A stretch of DNA of 64,000 bases. Origin: Paenibacillus sp. FJAT-29882 (GTDB lineage: Bacteria; Bacillota; Bacilli; Bacillales; DSM-1321). The translations under genes and the position numbers were made by a program. Shown one piece after another: positions 34,337 to 44,692 of this stretch (within the stretch, counting starts at the first letter, position 1; every line of letters begins with the position of its first letter). Where the stretch lies: NCBI RefSeq assembly GCF_001510645.1, contig NZ_LMVB01000001.1:1664436-1728435 (forward strand), given 5' to 3'. The notes under the pieces are model-generated. The model searched no databases, was not told where the DNA came from, and worked only from the letters and a program-made list of their open reading frames with translations.

Positions 34337-35233
34337 TTGAGCAAAGAAGGAATCATTTCTTTAGGTGAGGCATTTGTTGATCTTATTTCCGCTGATCAGA
34401 CAAATACAAGGTATCAACAGTTTGTAGGAGGGGCAACAGTGAATGTTGCAGTGAGGGCAAGTAGACTTGGCATTCCTTCTTATTATTTATGTAAATTAGG
34501 AACAAATACCAACAGCTTGTTTGTCGCAAAGGCATTGAAAAAGGAAAACATCAATATTGACTATTGTGTTTCTTCCTTTGAGAAAAAGATATGTAGTGTA
34601 TACATACATCTTAATGAGGATGGTGACAGATATTTTCATAAATATGTGAACGAGACTCCGGATGAATGGTTAACCGTTGATGAATTAGAGCAAGAACTTT
34701 TTCATGCTGGGAAAATCTTTTATTTTAGCTCTGGGACACTTTTCAATGATAAAGCACGAAAAACGACAGAACAGGCGTTAGCATATGCAGGAGAATACCA
34801 CATGCTGGTGGCGTTTGATGCGAACATTCGCTTAAAGCGTTGGGAAAGTGAAGAAGAATGCAGGGAGCGGGTCTCTTCTTTTATGAAACGAGCTGACCTT
34901 GTGAAGGTGACGGAGGATGAATTGCTGTTCCTGACAGAAGCAAGCACAATGGAGGAAGGTCTAGTTAAAATGACTAGCCTGAACATTCCGTTTCTGTTCA
35001 TTACAATGGGGGAAGCGGGAGCATGTGTTTTACATGATGGAAACATAATGGATGTTCCAGGAATCAAAGTTAAGGCTGTAGATACAACTGGTGCGGGAGA
35101 CGCTTTTTTCGCAGCTATTCTATCTCGTTTTCACAAAGAGGGAGTGCCAGTGGACGATAGCCAATTAAAGGAGTATGTTCATTTTGCCAATAAAGTAGGT
35201 GCAATTGCGACGACAAAAATTGGTTCATTGTAA
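34337..35233 (+). CDS. PfkB-family carbohydrate kinase (fructokinase-like)
   Basis: The protein has 298 residues from the TTG at 34337, eight bases after AAAGGTGGG; an ATG at 34262 in the same frame lacks a ribosome site. The N-terminal lid and sugar site begin IISLGEAFVDLISAD, with GGATVNVAVRASRLG (34-48). The catalytic base and anion hole are in DTTGAGDAFFAAIL near residue 252. It phosphorylates a sugar with ATP; fructose is a guess from the family. It stands alone. Confidence 0.88.
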   Translation: MSKEGIISLGEAFVDLISADQTNTRYQQFVGGATVNVAVRASRLGIPSYYLCKLGTNTNSLFVAKALKKENINIDYCVSSFEKKICSVYIHLNEDGDRYFHKYVNETPDEWLTVDELEQELFHAGKIFYFSSGTLFNDKARKTTEQALAYAGEYHMLVAFDANIRLKRWESEEECRERVSSFMKRADLVKVTEDELLFLTEASTMEEGLVKMTSLNIPFLFITMGEAGACVLHDGNIMDVPGIKVKAVDTTGAGDAFFAAILSRFHKEGVPVDDSQLKEYVHFANKVGAIATTKIGSL

Positions 35234-35367
35234 TTAGAATATAGTTAAATTACTGTGTGATTATAACCAGGTTTCCCTAATTAATATTAATATTGTTAAG
35301 TGTGCTTGAAATGAATGATTTTATTTGATTGTTTAACATAGCTCTAAAAGAAAAATGGCGAATTAAA

Positions 35368-35410
35368 TTTTCGATATATAATAATAATGTTCGTATTTAT
35401 ATATCGAAAA
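35368..35410. repeat. 13-bp inverted repeat enclosing a PurBox-like sequence
   Basis: TTTTCGATATATA (35368-35380) and its complement (35398-35410) enclose 17 bases that include TGTTCGTATT. Its complement AATACGAACA resembles half of a Bacillus PurR box. The nearest downstream gene is the 113-residue lipoprotein. Between 35411 and 35535 the minus strand is open (a tail like YVVFRWWRNRIFDI), possibly a remnant. Confidence 0.4.
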
Positions 35411-35535
35411 TGCGATTCCTCCACCAGCGGAACACAACATAATTCAGGGAAAACACGAACGTTGTAAATGTTATTAGATATAAAGTAACTAAACAACAAG
35501 TATATCCGTCCATTCTGAAAAGGAGGGAGAAAATA

Positions 35536-35877
35536 TTGAAAAAGTTAGTATTAATTCCAATGTTAATTCTTTTATATGTTGTTTTGATGGGTTGTAATTT
35601 GATTCCATCTAAGAACAATTTGTCGATTAAAATGATAGCATTCAATGACCTTACAGATGAAGAACAAGATTTAATTCCTGTAAGTCCAAAGGATTCAATC
35701 GTAGAGAAAATAACAGTTAATAATGAAAACATATCCTTAATTGATAAGAACTATGACAAAGATCAAGTTTATTCTGTTACATTTAATAATACCGAAACTG
35801 ATTCTTCAGGAAAACTTACGGTTTTTATTGATCTGCATAAAGAAGCAGTTGTGGGAAAAGGATTTATAAGTAAATAA
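35536..35877 (+). CDS. Small lipoprotein, unknown
   Basis: The 113-residue protein starts at a TTG eight or nine bases after AAGGAGGGAG. The signal peptide (KKLVLIPMLILLYVVLMGC) ends in the lipobox VLMGC. The mature part has about 93 residues, is acidic and beta-rich, and is not recognised. It would be anchored on the outer face of the membrane. Confidence 0.65.
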   Translation: MKKLVLIPMLILLYVVLMGCNLIPSKNNLSIKMIAFNDLTDEEQDLIPVSPKDSIVEKITVNNENISLIDKNYDKDQVYSVTFNNTETDSSGKLTVFIDLHKEAVVGKGFISK

Positions 35878-36467
<590 letters not shown>

Positions 36468-36512
36468 AAAAGTCTGCATAAAGGAATTATTTCTCTTATA
36501 CAGACTTTTTAA
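36468..36512 (-). terminator. Terminator of the acyl-CoA dehydrogenase gene
   Basis: AAAAAGTCTG and CAGACTTTTT pair, with inner ATAAG/CTTAT pairing, flanked by A and T runs. Confidence 0.75.
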
Positions 36513-36514
36513 CT

Positions 36515-37660
36515 TTATTTATCAAACAATGCCTGTTTGGCTAATGTGATTATTGCCATATCTTCCATTGGCGGGTTATGCAGACCGGCCCGAACGTCGC
36601 GATAATAGCGTTGCAGCGGATTCGTTCTTTGTAAGCTGCGTGCTCCTACAACCCGCATGGCTAGATCGACAATTCGAATTGCTTTGTTAGTTACAGATAC
36701 TTTTACAGCTGCTAAGTCAGTTGCTAGCGTTTCTCTATTTTCCGGTTGTGTTTGCCATTTATTCGTTACTGAGTAAAGAAAATGACGAGCTTCTGTTAAT
36801 TCCAATTCAATTTCACCGATCGTGCGCTGTACGTTGGGTAAGTCTCTGATTGGTCCACTTATACTATTAGGAGCATAAGTTTTGGCAAATTGTACTGCAT
36901 AGTTTCTTGCTGCAGCTGCAATGCCTATGTAACATGCTGGAATATGTAACATCCAACCGGTTCCAGGTTTATTGGCTGTTTGCTTATGTTCAACAAAATA
37001 ACGGTCAGGAATTTTCACATGTTCAAGGATTAAATCATGGCTACCGGTTCCTTGCATGGAAATCATATCCCATGTCTCTTCAATTCGAACACCTGTAAGA
37101 TTTCGCTGGATGAGAAACGTTCCCACACATTCCTCTGAAGGAACCCAAGCGGTAACGAGAAAAATATCAAGTACAGGTGATAATGTCGTAAACGTTTTTC
37201 TCCCCGTAATAATCCAGCTATCCCCATCTTTTACAGCGGTTGTTTCAGGTCTCCCTCCTCGCGTTGGGCTTCCCGTTTTTGGTTCAGTTGCTGCGGTATT
37301 CACCAATGCTCCATTACCAATTTCTTTTAAAAATTCATCCATTACGACTTCATTCCAAGACTTTTTTTCCATTAAGCTAAGAACCGTTCCAACATGCCAG
37401 CCAATAGAAAGCGCAGTAGGTCCACATTCCGTCGCGATCCGCTCCTGTGCCAAAATAAAATCGTATAGCGATCCTCCAAGACCTCCATATTCTTTCCCTA
37501 ATGTTAGCTTGGTGTAACCAAAATCTTTTAATTTCTGGATATTTTCAAAAGGAAATCCTCTCGTTTCATCTAACGTTCCTGCACGCGAAGCAAAGTCCGA
37601 AATCGCTGAGCCTAACTGTTCAATATATGTTTTTTGTTCTTCAGTTTGAAAAAATGACAA
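36515..37660 (-). CDS. Acyl-CoA dehydrogenase family protein (YdbM-like)
   Basis: The 381-residue flavoprotein starts at a TTG after GGAGAGGGAATACC. It has the N-terminal helical domain, then the FAD/acyl region NTAATEPKTGSPTRGGRPET (about 118-137) and ITGRKTFTT. The C-terminal helical domain ends in LQRYYRDVRAGLHNPPMEDM, typical of ACADs. The family's catalytic Glu is not clear, which would fit the subgroup with flavin-dependent monooxygenase-like roles in sulfur metabolism (DszC/SfnB relatives). It resembles B. subtilis YdbM, and its substrate is unknown. Confidence 0.85.
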   Translation of the reverse strand: MSFFQTEEQKTYIEQLGSAISDFASRAGTLDETRGFPFENIQKLKDFGYTKLTLGKEYGGLGGSLYDFILAQERIATECGPTALSIGWHVGTVLSLMEKKSWNEVVMDEFLKEIGNGALVNTAATEPKTGSPTRGGRPETTAVKDGDSWIITGRKTFTTLSPVLDIFLVTAWVPSEECVGTFLIQRNLTGVRIEETWDMISMQGTGSHDLILEHVKIPDRYFVEHKQTANKPGTGWMLHIPACYIGIAAAARNYAVQFAKTYAPNSISGPIRDLPNVQRTIGEIELELTEARHFLYSVTNKWQTQPENRETLATDLAAVKVSVTNKAIRIVDLAMRVVGARSLQRTNPLQRYYRDVRAGLHNPPMEDMAIITLAKQALFDK

Positions 37661-37758
37661 CGGTATTCCCTCTCCTTTATTATACTTTGCCTCACGTTAG
37701 CGCATTGCATTGTATTGATGTTTTTTCCATCCACCTAAGTAAAATCCGTGCATTTTGA

Positions 37759-38685
37759 TTAATCTTCCAACCAAAGTGTTCCACCAATATCCAATACTTG
37801 TAATTGTTTTTCCGGTAGCTCTTGTTTTCTCCATTCCCGCTGTAAACGATCCAAAGCTTCTGGACCTGTATCATCAGCAAGACGGTAAGTACCATAGTGC
37901 ATCGGAATAAAGGTAGTTCCTCCCAGTTCCTGAAAAGCTTTCACTGCCTCTTCCGGATTAATATGAGAATCTTTCATAAACCATTCAGGCTCGTATGCCC
38001 CGATTGGCATTAATATATGCTTGAGATTAAATCGTTTAGCGATTTCATTAAATCCACGAAAATAACCAGTATCTCCTACAAAATAGATAGAATGATCCGC
38101 TTCGATTGCTTCAATAATCCACCCGCCCCAATGTGATGAATTTGTATCGAATAGACTGCGACGTGTCCAATGCTGCGCAGGAACGAAACTAAGTTTCAGA
38201 TTTTGGTACTGGAACGAGTCCCACCAATTCGCCTCAATGATATTCTTATACCCTTTTTTCAAAAAAAGCTGCTTCAGACCATAAGGAACGTAATAAATCG
38301 GATTTCCTGGCAATCGACGAATTGTTCCGAAATCAAGATGATCATAATGACTATGTGAAATAATCACGATATCAATGTCCGGTAACTGGTCAAAAGAAAG
38401 GCCAGGCTCTGTCATTCGCTTCTGTGTACCTTGCCATTTTGCCCAAACAGGATCTGTTAAGATATTCACCCCACCAAATTGAAGCAGAAACGTTGAATGT
38501 CCAATCCAAGTGATACTAGGTTTGCTTCGATTACTTTTAAGCTCTGTTACTTGTTTGTTGTTTGCTTGAGGTATTAATGTGTTCAAATCCTTCTTCTTCG
38601 CGCGTCGTTCTTTACTCCATTGAAGCAATTCTTTAACAGATTTCGTATTCATAACACCATCTAAATTTTCATATTTGATTTTCAC
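37759..38685 (-). CDS. MBL-fold metallo-hydrolase (UlaG/NAPE-PLD-like)
   Basis: The 308-residue protein has the metal-binding motif HSHYDHLD, later AQHWTRRSLFD, the Asp in YFVGDTGYFRGF, and the last His in FIPMHYGTY. The layout matches the beta-lactamase-like fold 2 group with NAPE-phospholipase D. Its GTG start lies four bases after the stop of the PadR-like gene, with GAGG inside that stop region, so the two genes are coupled. The cellular substrate (a phosphodiester or lipid) is unknown. Confidence 0.87.
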   Translation of the reverse strand: MKIKYENLDGVMNTKSVKELLQWSKERRAKKKDLNTLIPQANNKQVTELKSNRSKPSITWIGHSTFLLQFGGVNILTDPVWAKWQGTQKRMTEPGLSFDQLPDIDIVIISHSHYDHLDFGTIRRLPGNPIYYVPYGLKQLFLKKGYKNIIEANWWDSFQYQNLKLSFVPAQHWTRRSLFDTNSSHWGGWIIEAIEADHSIYFVGDTGYFRGFNEIAKRFNLKHILMPIGAYEPEWFMKDSHINPEEAVKAFQELGGTTFIPMHYGTYRLADDTGPEALDRLQREWRKQELPEKQLQVLDIGGTLWLED

Positions 38686-38689
38686 TTGA

Positions 38690-39457
38690 TTAGCCTCTCA
38701 TATTCGTACTTTCTCGTTCTAAAAAAGAGAGAACACTTCCTAAATATTTCTGAACTTCTTGAACTTGATAAGCAGCAGAATCAGCAATTTGTTTGTAGTG
38801 ATGCTGTCCCTCATCTGTTATTCTCAAATAACGCTTTGTCCGCTTTTCGCTTTCCCATCGACCAACCATGAGTCCGCCTTCCTCCATTTCATGAGAAAGA
38901 TCGTACAAATAGCCGTTACTAGCAATCCAGCCGTATTTGATTTTCAATAAATCACCGATCTCGCCCATATAAATCGGTCTTTTTGTAAAAGCCGCTTTTA
39001 AAGTAACATAGCGAACCAAATCCTTGACGGAAATGATTTTTGAAAAATAAGAGCGATACTCTTCAGGAAGTTCATGGATCACAGGTGGGTTTTCCCCTGA
39101 CCCCTTCAAATCAAACATGAAACGATCAATCACATGCTTCACTTCACGAAATCGTTCTGAGAAATTATCTTGATACCATTTATAAAGCTCATTACCCTTT
39201 TCCGTATTTTGATAATAATGCCTTCCTTTTACTGTGTGAAACTTTAAATGACCGGAACCTACAAGTTGTTTGCATGTTTTACATAAATAATCATAGCTAT
39301 GAATTTTACCTGTAAATAGCTTTTGCAGTTCCTGATGAATCGCACGTGGGTAATTTGAATGGTTGGATAGCGTTTGCAGCAAATACATCGTTAAAAACTC
39401 ACGTTGACTTAAACCAACTGTTTCCAGTGTTACAGTAGTAGTATCACTTTTTTTCAT
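38690..39457 (-). CDS. Double winged-helix PadR-like regulator
   Basis: The 255-residue protein has two PadR-type winged helices: about 20-95 (REFLTMYLLQTLSNHSNYPR, then HYYQNTEKGNELYKWY) and about 145-225 (LVRYVTLKAAFTKRPIYMGE, then RYLRITDEGQHHYKQI). The ATG follows AAGGGGGC. It is the first gene of a two-gene operon with the MBL hydrolase and probably controls it. Fused double-PadR architecture is uncommon; single PadR proteins dimerise. Confidence 0.75.
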   Translation of the reverse strand: MKKSDTTTVTLETVGLSQREFLTMYLLQTLSNHSNYPRAIHQELQKLFTGKIHSYDYLCKTCKQLVGSGHLKFHTVKGRHYYQNTEKGNELYKWYQDNFSERFREVKHVIDRFMFDLKGSGENPPVIHELPEEYRSYFSKIISVKDLVRYVTLKAAFTKRPIYMGEIGDLLKIKYGWIASNGYLYDLSHEMEEGGLMVGRWESEKRTKRYLRITDEGQHHYKQIADSAAYQVQEVQKYLGSVLSFLERESTNMRG

Positions 39458-39811
39458 GGTAAAGCCCCCTTAATTTATTGGAATACTCGTTCGATTCTTG
39501 TAATCTATTATCCTACATTTACTGGTAAATAGCACGTAAATAGGGTTTTCTTACCTCGCATATGCCTAATACGTTTCAAAATCAATATGTATCAAGATAT
39601 GTGCTTTTCAATACTTTCCTATTAAAAATTTATTAAATACTACAAGCAGTTAATTGCATTTTAACATAAAAATAAAAGTAGGAGCTCGATAGTATTCACT
39701 TTCAATCAGGGAGATTTATAATTTGTTGATTTTGAAGTTATTTACTGTTTGTGAACCTATTTTATCACCTATAGAACTAATACAATACAGTATTTTTGGA
39801 GGGGATGAAGG
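39458..39811. other. Divergent intergenic region
   Basis: It lies between the PadR-like operon and the hydrolase gene and should hold both promoters. No inverted repeat clear enough to name as operator was found. Confidence 0.4.
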
Positions 39812-40633
39812 TTGGATAAGCAAAGTCTATTTTTACATGGCAAAAAAGTATCGTATATTGAGAGGGGTAACGTTAATGACCCACCTGTTCTTCTATTGCA
39901 TGGGGTGCCTGAATCAAGCCTAGTATGGGGGGAAATGTTCCCATGTATTGTGTCTTGTGGATATAGAACCATTGCACCGGATCTCCCAGGATTCGGTGAC
40001 AGTGACCCATTTGATGAACCCTCAACATGGGAGCGGTTTGAGCAGTTTGTTTCGGATTTCACAACTAAATTAAATTTGGACAAATTCCATTTAATTGTAC
40101 ATGATTGGGGAGGTCTAATTGGTTTGAAATGGGCATGTGATCATCCAGAGAATATTCTAAGTCTGTTTGTTTCCAATACTACATTATCAGAGGAGTATAA
40201 ATGGCACTCGCTTGCACAGATTTGGCGAACACCTAGGACCGGAGAAAAAGTAATGGAACTGATGGCTAATCGTTTACATTTTCAAAATGAAATGAAAAAG
40301 ACCATTCCAAACATACCAGACGAAACTGTGGAAGACTTCTATCGTGTCTTTCGAACACCTGAATCAAGCAGAGTAATCTTAGATTTATACCGTTCGGGAA
40401 ATTTAGACAAAGTAAAAACGTACAATGAAAAACTCAATCATATCAAAATACCAGTCACCATCATTTGGGGAGAAAATGATCCGTATATCCCTAATGAGTT
40501 TGCCTACAAACTTCAGAATGAAGGTCTACCACATGCAATCGTTTATATTATTCAACATGTAGGGCATTTCATCCAAATCGAAGTTCCTGATGAAGTAAAC
40601 TTTTATATTCAACAGCATTTTCAAAACCTATAA
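39812..40633 (+). CDS. Alpha/beta hydrolase with Asp nucleophile (dehalogenase/epoxide hydrolase-like)
   Basis: The 273-residue protein starts at a TTG after GAGGGGATGAAGG. The oxyanion region is LLLHGVPESSLVW, and the nucleophile elbow is VHDWGG (Asp instead of Ser, as in haloalkane dehalogenases and epoxide hydrolases). The acid is in GENDPYIP and the His in HVGHFIQIE. The family hydrolyses C-halogen or epoxide bonds through an Asp ester. A cytochrome P450 gene lies 260 bases downstream on the same strand behind a terminator; a shared pathway is conceivable. Confidence 0.85.
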   Translation: MDKQSLFLHGKKVSYIERGNVNDPPVLLLHGVPESSLVWGEMFPCIVSCGYRTIAPDLPGFGDSDPFDEPSTWERFEQFVSDFTTKLNLDKFHLIVHDWGGLIGLKWACDHPENILSLFVSNTTLSEEYKWHSLAQIWRTPRTGEKVMELMANRLHFQNEMKKTIPNIPDETVEDFYRVFRTPESSRVILDLYRSGNLDKVKTYNEKLNHIKIPVTIIWGENDPYIPNEFAYKLQNEGLPHAIVYIIQHVGHFIQIEVPDEVNFYIQQHFQNL

Positions 40634-40721
40634 AATGAGGTATTTGGTTTCATCTGCTCCTACCCTTCAACTCTTTACAATACCTTTGACACTTCTTCAT
40701 TTTTTTAGAATAAATAAAATG

Positions 40722-40771
40722 AAAAAAGGATGCCTTGTTCAGACTTTGTCTCTATTAGGCATCCTTTTTAT
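40722..40771 (+). terminator. Terminator after the hydrolase gene
   Basis: AAAAGGATGCCT and AGGCATCCTTTT form a 12-bp stem around a 21-nt loop, followed by TATT. Confidence 0.75.
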
Positions 40772-40893
40772 TATTTACTTGAGGAAATAGCCATTTTATT
40801 TAATTTGATCTCTATTTTCAAACTTAGTCCAAGCTTATATACATAATTGTCATAGCATAATAGGAGTATTTCACAAAAGGAGGAAACACTCAA

Positions 40894-42258
40894 TTGGCTG
40901 ATTCAAATGTTTCACCTAATATTCCACAAGGACCAAAAGGAAGACTATTTACTGGTCATACAAAGGATTTTCAAGCTGACCCGCTTGCCTATTTTACTCA
41001 TTTAGCAAACGAATATGGAGACGTTGCAAAATTTCGGTTCGGACCTTTTCAGAATGCATATCTGATATCCAATCCGGATTTAATAAAGGAAGCACTTGTA
41101 ACAAAACAAAAATTCTTCATAAAATCAAAGGCCATGCATTCTTTAGAAGACATTTTGGGCAAGGGCCTTTTCACGAGTGAAAAAGAATTTCATATGAGTC
41201 AAAGAAAACTTATTCAACCCGCTTTTAGAAAGTCACATATTACTAATTATGGCCAAAATATGATTGATATTACGACAGATTATCTTTCAACTTGGAAAAA
41301 TGGGGAAGAACGAATGATTACGCAGGATATGATGAGCATCACTCTCGGAATCATTTGTAAGACGATGTTCAGTATGAATTTTAAACAAGGATATGAACTT
41401 CTTGGTAAATCAGTTGAAACAGTAATCAAAATGGCCGTCAAAAGGATGAGGCCTATTTTTCAACTACCATTATGGTTTCCAACGAAAAATAACCGTCAAT
41501 ATAAAAAAGTGATTCAACAACTCGACGAAGTAATTTATAACATGATAGAAAATCGCAGGGAAGATTTCGAGAGCCATGATGATATGCTCAATATTCTTTT
41601 AGATGCCAAAGATGATGAAAATAGATTAGGTATGACAAACAAGCAAGTACGTGATGAATTAATGACCACCTTCCTTGCTGGTCATGAAACGACTGCAAAC
41701 GCGCTATCCTGGACCTTATATTTACTTTCTCAACATCCTGAAGTGGAAAAGAAACTCTTTGATGAAATAGATACCGTGATCGGCAACCGCCCCCCAACAC
41801 CTGACGATTTCAAAAAATTAACATATGCACAAAATATTATCTGGGAATCTCTACGTGTTTACCCACCTTCCTTTATTATCGAACGAGAAGTAGACGAGGA
41901 TGTAGTGATAGGAGGTTATCATTTTAAAAAAGGTGATATGGTTATGGTAAGTCAGTATGTGATGCACCGCAAACCAGAGTATTTTGATAATCCAGATTCT
42001 TTTATTCCTGAGCGATTTGAAAACAACTTTTTAAAAACAATCCCGTCATACGCCTACTTTCCCTTTGGAGGAGGTCCGCGAGTTTGTATTGGGAATCATT
42101 TTGCCTTAATGGAAGCGGTACTTGTCCTAGTATGCATTGCCCAACGATACCGAATAAAGCTTGCGCCAGACCATCATGAAGTAATCCCTTTCCCTACTAT
42201 TACACTCAGGCCAAGGCGTGGATTGCGAATGATAGTAGAAGAAAGAAAATCAAATTGA
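40894..42258 (+). CDS. Cytochrome P450
   Basis: The 454-residue protein starts at a TTG nine bases after AAAGGAGG. The I-helix oxygen motif is AGHETT, the K-helix ExxR is ESLR, and PERF precedes the heme loop FPFGGGPRVCIGNHFA, whose Cys ligates heme. There is no reductase domain and no membrane anchor, so it is a soluble class I enzyme needing separate ferredoxin or flavodoxin partners. The sequence type resembles bacterial fatty-acid or alkane hydroxylating P450s. The substrate is unknown. Confidence 0.93.
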   Translation: MADSNVSPNIPQGPKGRLFTGHTKDFQADPLAYFTHLANEYGDVAKFRFGPFQNAYLISNPDLIKEALVTKQKFFIKSKAMHSLEDILGKGLFTSEKEFHMSQRKLIQPAFRKSHITNYGQNMIDITTDYLSTWKNGEERMITQDMMSITLGIICKTMFSMNFKQGYELLGKSVETVIKMAVKRMRPIFQLPLWFPTKNNRQYKKVIQQLDEVIYNMIENRREDFESHDDMLNILLDAKDDENRLGMTNKQVRDELMTTFLAGHETTANALSWTLYLLSQHPEVEKKLFDEIDTVIGNRPPTPDDFKKLTYAQNIIWESLRVYPPSFIIEREVDEDVVIGGYHFKKGDMVMVSQYVMHRKPEYFDNPDSFIPERFENNFLKTIPSYAYFPFGGGPRVCIGNHFALMEAVLVLVCIAQRYRIKLAPDHHEVIPFPTITLRPRRGLRMIVEERKSN

Positions 42259-42355
42259 AACGCCTCCAAGTTCCTCTATTGATTTTTAAAAGTAGAAACA
42301 TCTATCCCCTTAAATATAATTGTACTTAGTAACAGTCAGCTAACATTTTTTATCC

Positions 42356-42404
42356 CTTATCAATTAAACGGCTGCCATAAATGGACAGCCGTTTAATTGA
42401 TAAG
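42356..42404. terminator. 19-bp stem terminator
   Basis: CTTATCAATTAAACGGCTG (42356-42374) pairs perfectly with 42386-42404 around CCATAAATGGA. It ends the P450 transcript; its T-tract is weak. Confidence 0.7.
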
Positions 42405-42512
42405 TCTGCTTATTACCTGTCAGATATTCAATACTTGCAGCATGCACTCATTTCATTTTGTGCCATTTCACATCGAGATTCATCAATCATCTTTTAAAAA
42501 TAAACATGAATA

Positions 42513-42636
42513 GAGGCTGTCCCAAACACAAATCTGACCTTGCTCTTAATAAATAGTAAATCGTGTTACATACACTTGAATGAAAACTATTTATTAGAGC
42601 TTAATAGTCTGACTTATTGATTTTAGGACAACCATT
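42513..42636. mobile_element. Palindromic MITE-like element, about 124 bp
   Basis: The ends GGCTGTCCCAAA and (complement) GGTTGTCCTAAA match at 10 of 12 positions. Internally GCTCT-TAATAAATAGT pairs with ACTATTTATTAGAGC, so the whole can fold back. The end GAGGCTGTCCCAAA is common at insertion-sequence termini in Firmicutes. No coding capacity. Confidence 0.5.
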
Positions 42637-43336
42637 TCTTTCTATATGCGATTGTTCGATACACATTATTTACATTATTAACTTCAGAACCTTTTTCTTT
42701 AGTTCTACTGCAGGATTAGCGATAAGTTTTGCTTACATTCAGCTCTTAATTATTCCATCATGTGGAAAATCGCTTTCTGAATAATCATCAAGTTCCTTTA
42801 GATATACAAAGAAATTGGAATATACAAGTATTCCCATTCCTAAATATTCCAGCACAGGATCGACGTGACTCTTACTCGTTGTATATAGCATATACATGGA
42901 TCAGCCCTCCTTTTGCTAATTGGCAGAACCTCATCATATATGCCTTAGACTTATTGGTTAATAAATAACAGGCAGCCATTTAGTAATTTGATCAGATACA
43001 TCACAGGTGTTTCTTAGAGCTGTATAGCCACTTTTAGAAGCCCAATTATTCTTTTATTCCTACGTGTAGATAGGCTTACTGAGGCATAAACACCACGACA
43101 ACTTGTCCAACTCTATAATCTGAAGTATTCGGCACTAATAACACCTCTACTAAAATATGTTTCCTTATCATATCGGATTGGACAATCATCATAATCTTCA
43201 AAATAAATCGATCAGGCATGGACATAAATCAGCTGATTAGAGCAAAAACCTTAGATGAAACCTAAGCTCTGACAAGATGGATTCGTTAAACTTAATTAAC
43301 ATAAATAACCTAATGGACACATCCACCAAAAAAATA
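42637..43336. other. Gene-poor interval with weak open frames
   Basis: A plus-strand frame at 42762-42968 (68 codons from GTG) and a minus-strand frame at 43076-43225 (49 codons, MSMPDRFILKIMM..., ending YRVGQVVVVFMPQ) have protein-like text but no ribosome site. I regard both as possible remnants, not genes. Confidence 0.3.
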
Positions 43337-43370
43337 AAAACGCGAAGTCATAATCCCTTCGCGTTTTTCA
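43337..43370 (-). terminator. Terminator of map
   Basis: AAAAACGCGAAG pairs with CTTCGCGTTTTT around a short loop. Confidence 0.85.
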
Positions 43371-43372
43371 CA

Positions 43373-44122
43373 TTAATCTTGGTTTGTAAAAATAAATGGA
43401 CCTTCTTTTGTAATGACAATCGTGTGTTCATATTGAGCGGATAGCTTACCATCAGCTGTTCTTGCTGTCCAGCCGTTGCTATCCATTTTACAATGCCATG
43501 TTCCAGCATTCAGCATTGGTTCTATCGTAATGGTCATACCTTCCTTTAAACGAGTTCCTTTACCTGATTTCCCGTAATGAAGTACAGTCGGCTCTTCATG
43601 CATTGTTTTTCCGATACCATGACCGGTAAAATCGCGTACGACAGAGAACTTTTCACCTTCAGCATACGATTGAATAGCGTGACCGATATCCCCTAATCTG
43701 TTGCCGACTACAGCCGCTTCAATACCCTTATATAAAGCCGTTTTTGTCACATCTAATAATTTCTGTGTTTCTTCAGTTACTTCACCAACTGCATAAGTCC
43801 AAGCAGAGTCAGCTAATCCACCGTTCAATCGTACAACCATATCAATCGTAACGATATCCCCGTTCTCTAATGGCTTATCTGTAGGGAAACCGTGGCAGAC
43901 TTCATCATTTACGGAAGCACATGTTGCATACGGGTACCCTTGGTAGCCTTTTTGTTCAGGTGTAGCCCCATTATCAGTTAGGAATTTTTCAACAAATTTT
44001 TCAATATCCATAGGTGTAATGCCGGGTTTAATCATTTTTGCAATTTCTTTATGAGTAGCTGCTAATAACTTACCAGCTTCATGCATTTTTTCTATTTCGC
44101 GTTCACTTTTTAATGTAATCAT
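43373..44122 (-). CDS. map: Methionine aminopeptidase type I
   Basis: The 249-residue pita-bread metalloprotease removes N-terminal Met. The conserved His is in NDEVCHGFPTDKPL. The metal ligands are Asp in VTIDMVVRLNGGLADSAW, His in FTGHGIGKTMHEEPT, Glu in TIEPML and Glu in QYEHTIV. The ATG follows AAGAGGATTG. It is not in the ribosomal protein cluster, so it is probably the second, YflG-like (MapB) copy usual in Bacillus. Confidence 0.93.
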   Translation of the reverse strand: MITLKSEREIEKMHEAGKLLAATHKEIAKMIKPGITPMDIEKFVEKFLTDNGATPEQKGYQGYPYATCASVNDEVCHGFPTDKPLENGDIVTIDMVVRLNGGLADSAWTYAVGEVTEETQKLLDVTKTALYKGIEAAVVGNRLGDIGHAIQSYAEGEKFSVVRDFTGHGIGKTMHEEPTVLHYGKSGKGTRLKEGMTITIEPMLNAGTWHCKMDSNGWTARTADGKLSAQYEHTIVITKEGPFIFTNQD

Positions 44123-44227
44123 GACAATCCTCTTTCATTTAAAATCTTATTTCAGTTGCCGCTCAGGCAATCCCTCCTTATCATATGCCTTTTCCTCTAT
44201 AAAAAGCAACAAAAAGCCCGGTGAAAA

Positions 44228-44692
44228 TCACAGAGTTAATAATTGAACGGCCTCATCAAACTCTGTGACAGGTTGATCTCAGCTAAAATTCTCACAAATA
44301 TAAATACCTTCTATCTCGTACCCTTCAGCAATAGGTGCAAATTCACTCAATTTATTGCTTGAATCCCCTGCCAAATATATGACTTCTGGGTAAAAGTCCT
44401 GTTGTAGTTTTTTAGAAAAGCTGCTTCTTTATCTCCTGTTAAAATCACAACTTCCTTCATACTCATTTGTGAAGTCAAACAAGCGTCAAAAATACATACA
44501 GCGGCCAAACCACCATGTCCTGCTATCACCTGACAAATCAGCCATATGCACCGCACCAATATCCGGCCGCTCCTCACGATCCACTTTGATTGAAATAAAT
44601 CTTTCATTTAATAGATCAGAGACTTCCTGATCTTCAAAACTTTCTTGTTTAATGACATGACGCCAATAACAAGTACCCAGAATAACCACCAA
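44228..44692 (-). pseudogene. YyaL-type thioredoxin-domain (DUF255) protein, internally deleted
   Basis: The upstream piece gives [20 protein letters not shown] and [19 protein letters not shown], matching the N-terminal thioredoxin-like CHWCHVMxxESFED signature with both active Cys altered or shifted. A frameshift leads to EVVILTGDKEAAFLKN and then to GIYICENFS, stop, DQPVTEFDEAVQLL, the C-terminus. Roughly 550 residues of the usual 690 are missing. Confidence 0.8.

Noticed and set aside
42762..43225. Two open frames after the P450 gene
   Set aside because: Protein-like words appear, but neither has a ribosome site or recognisable domain. Kept only as possible remnants in the interval note.
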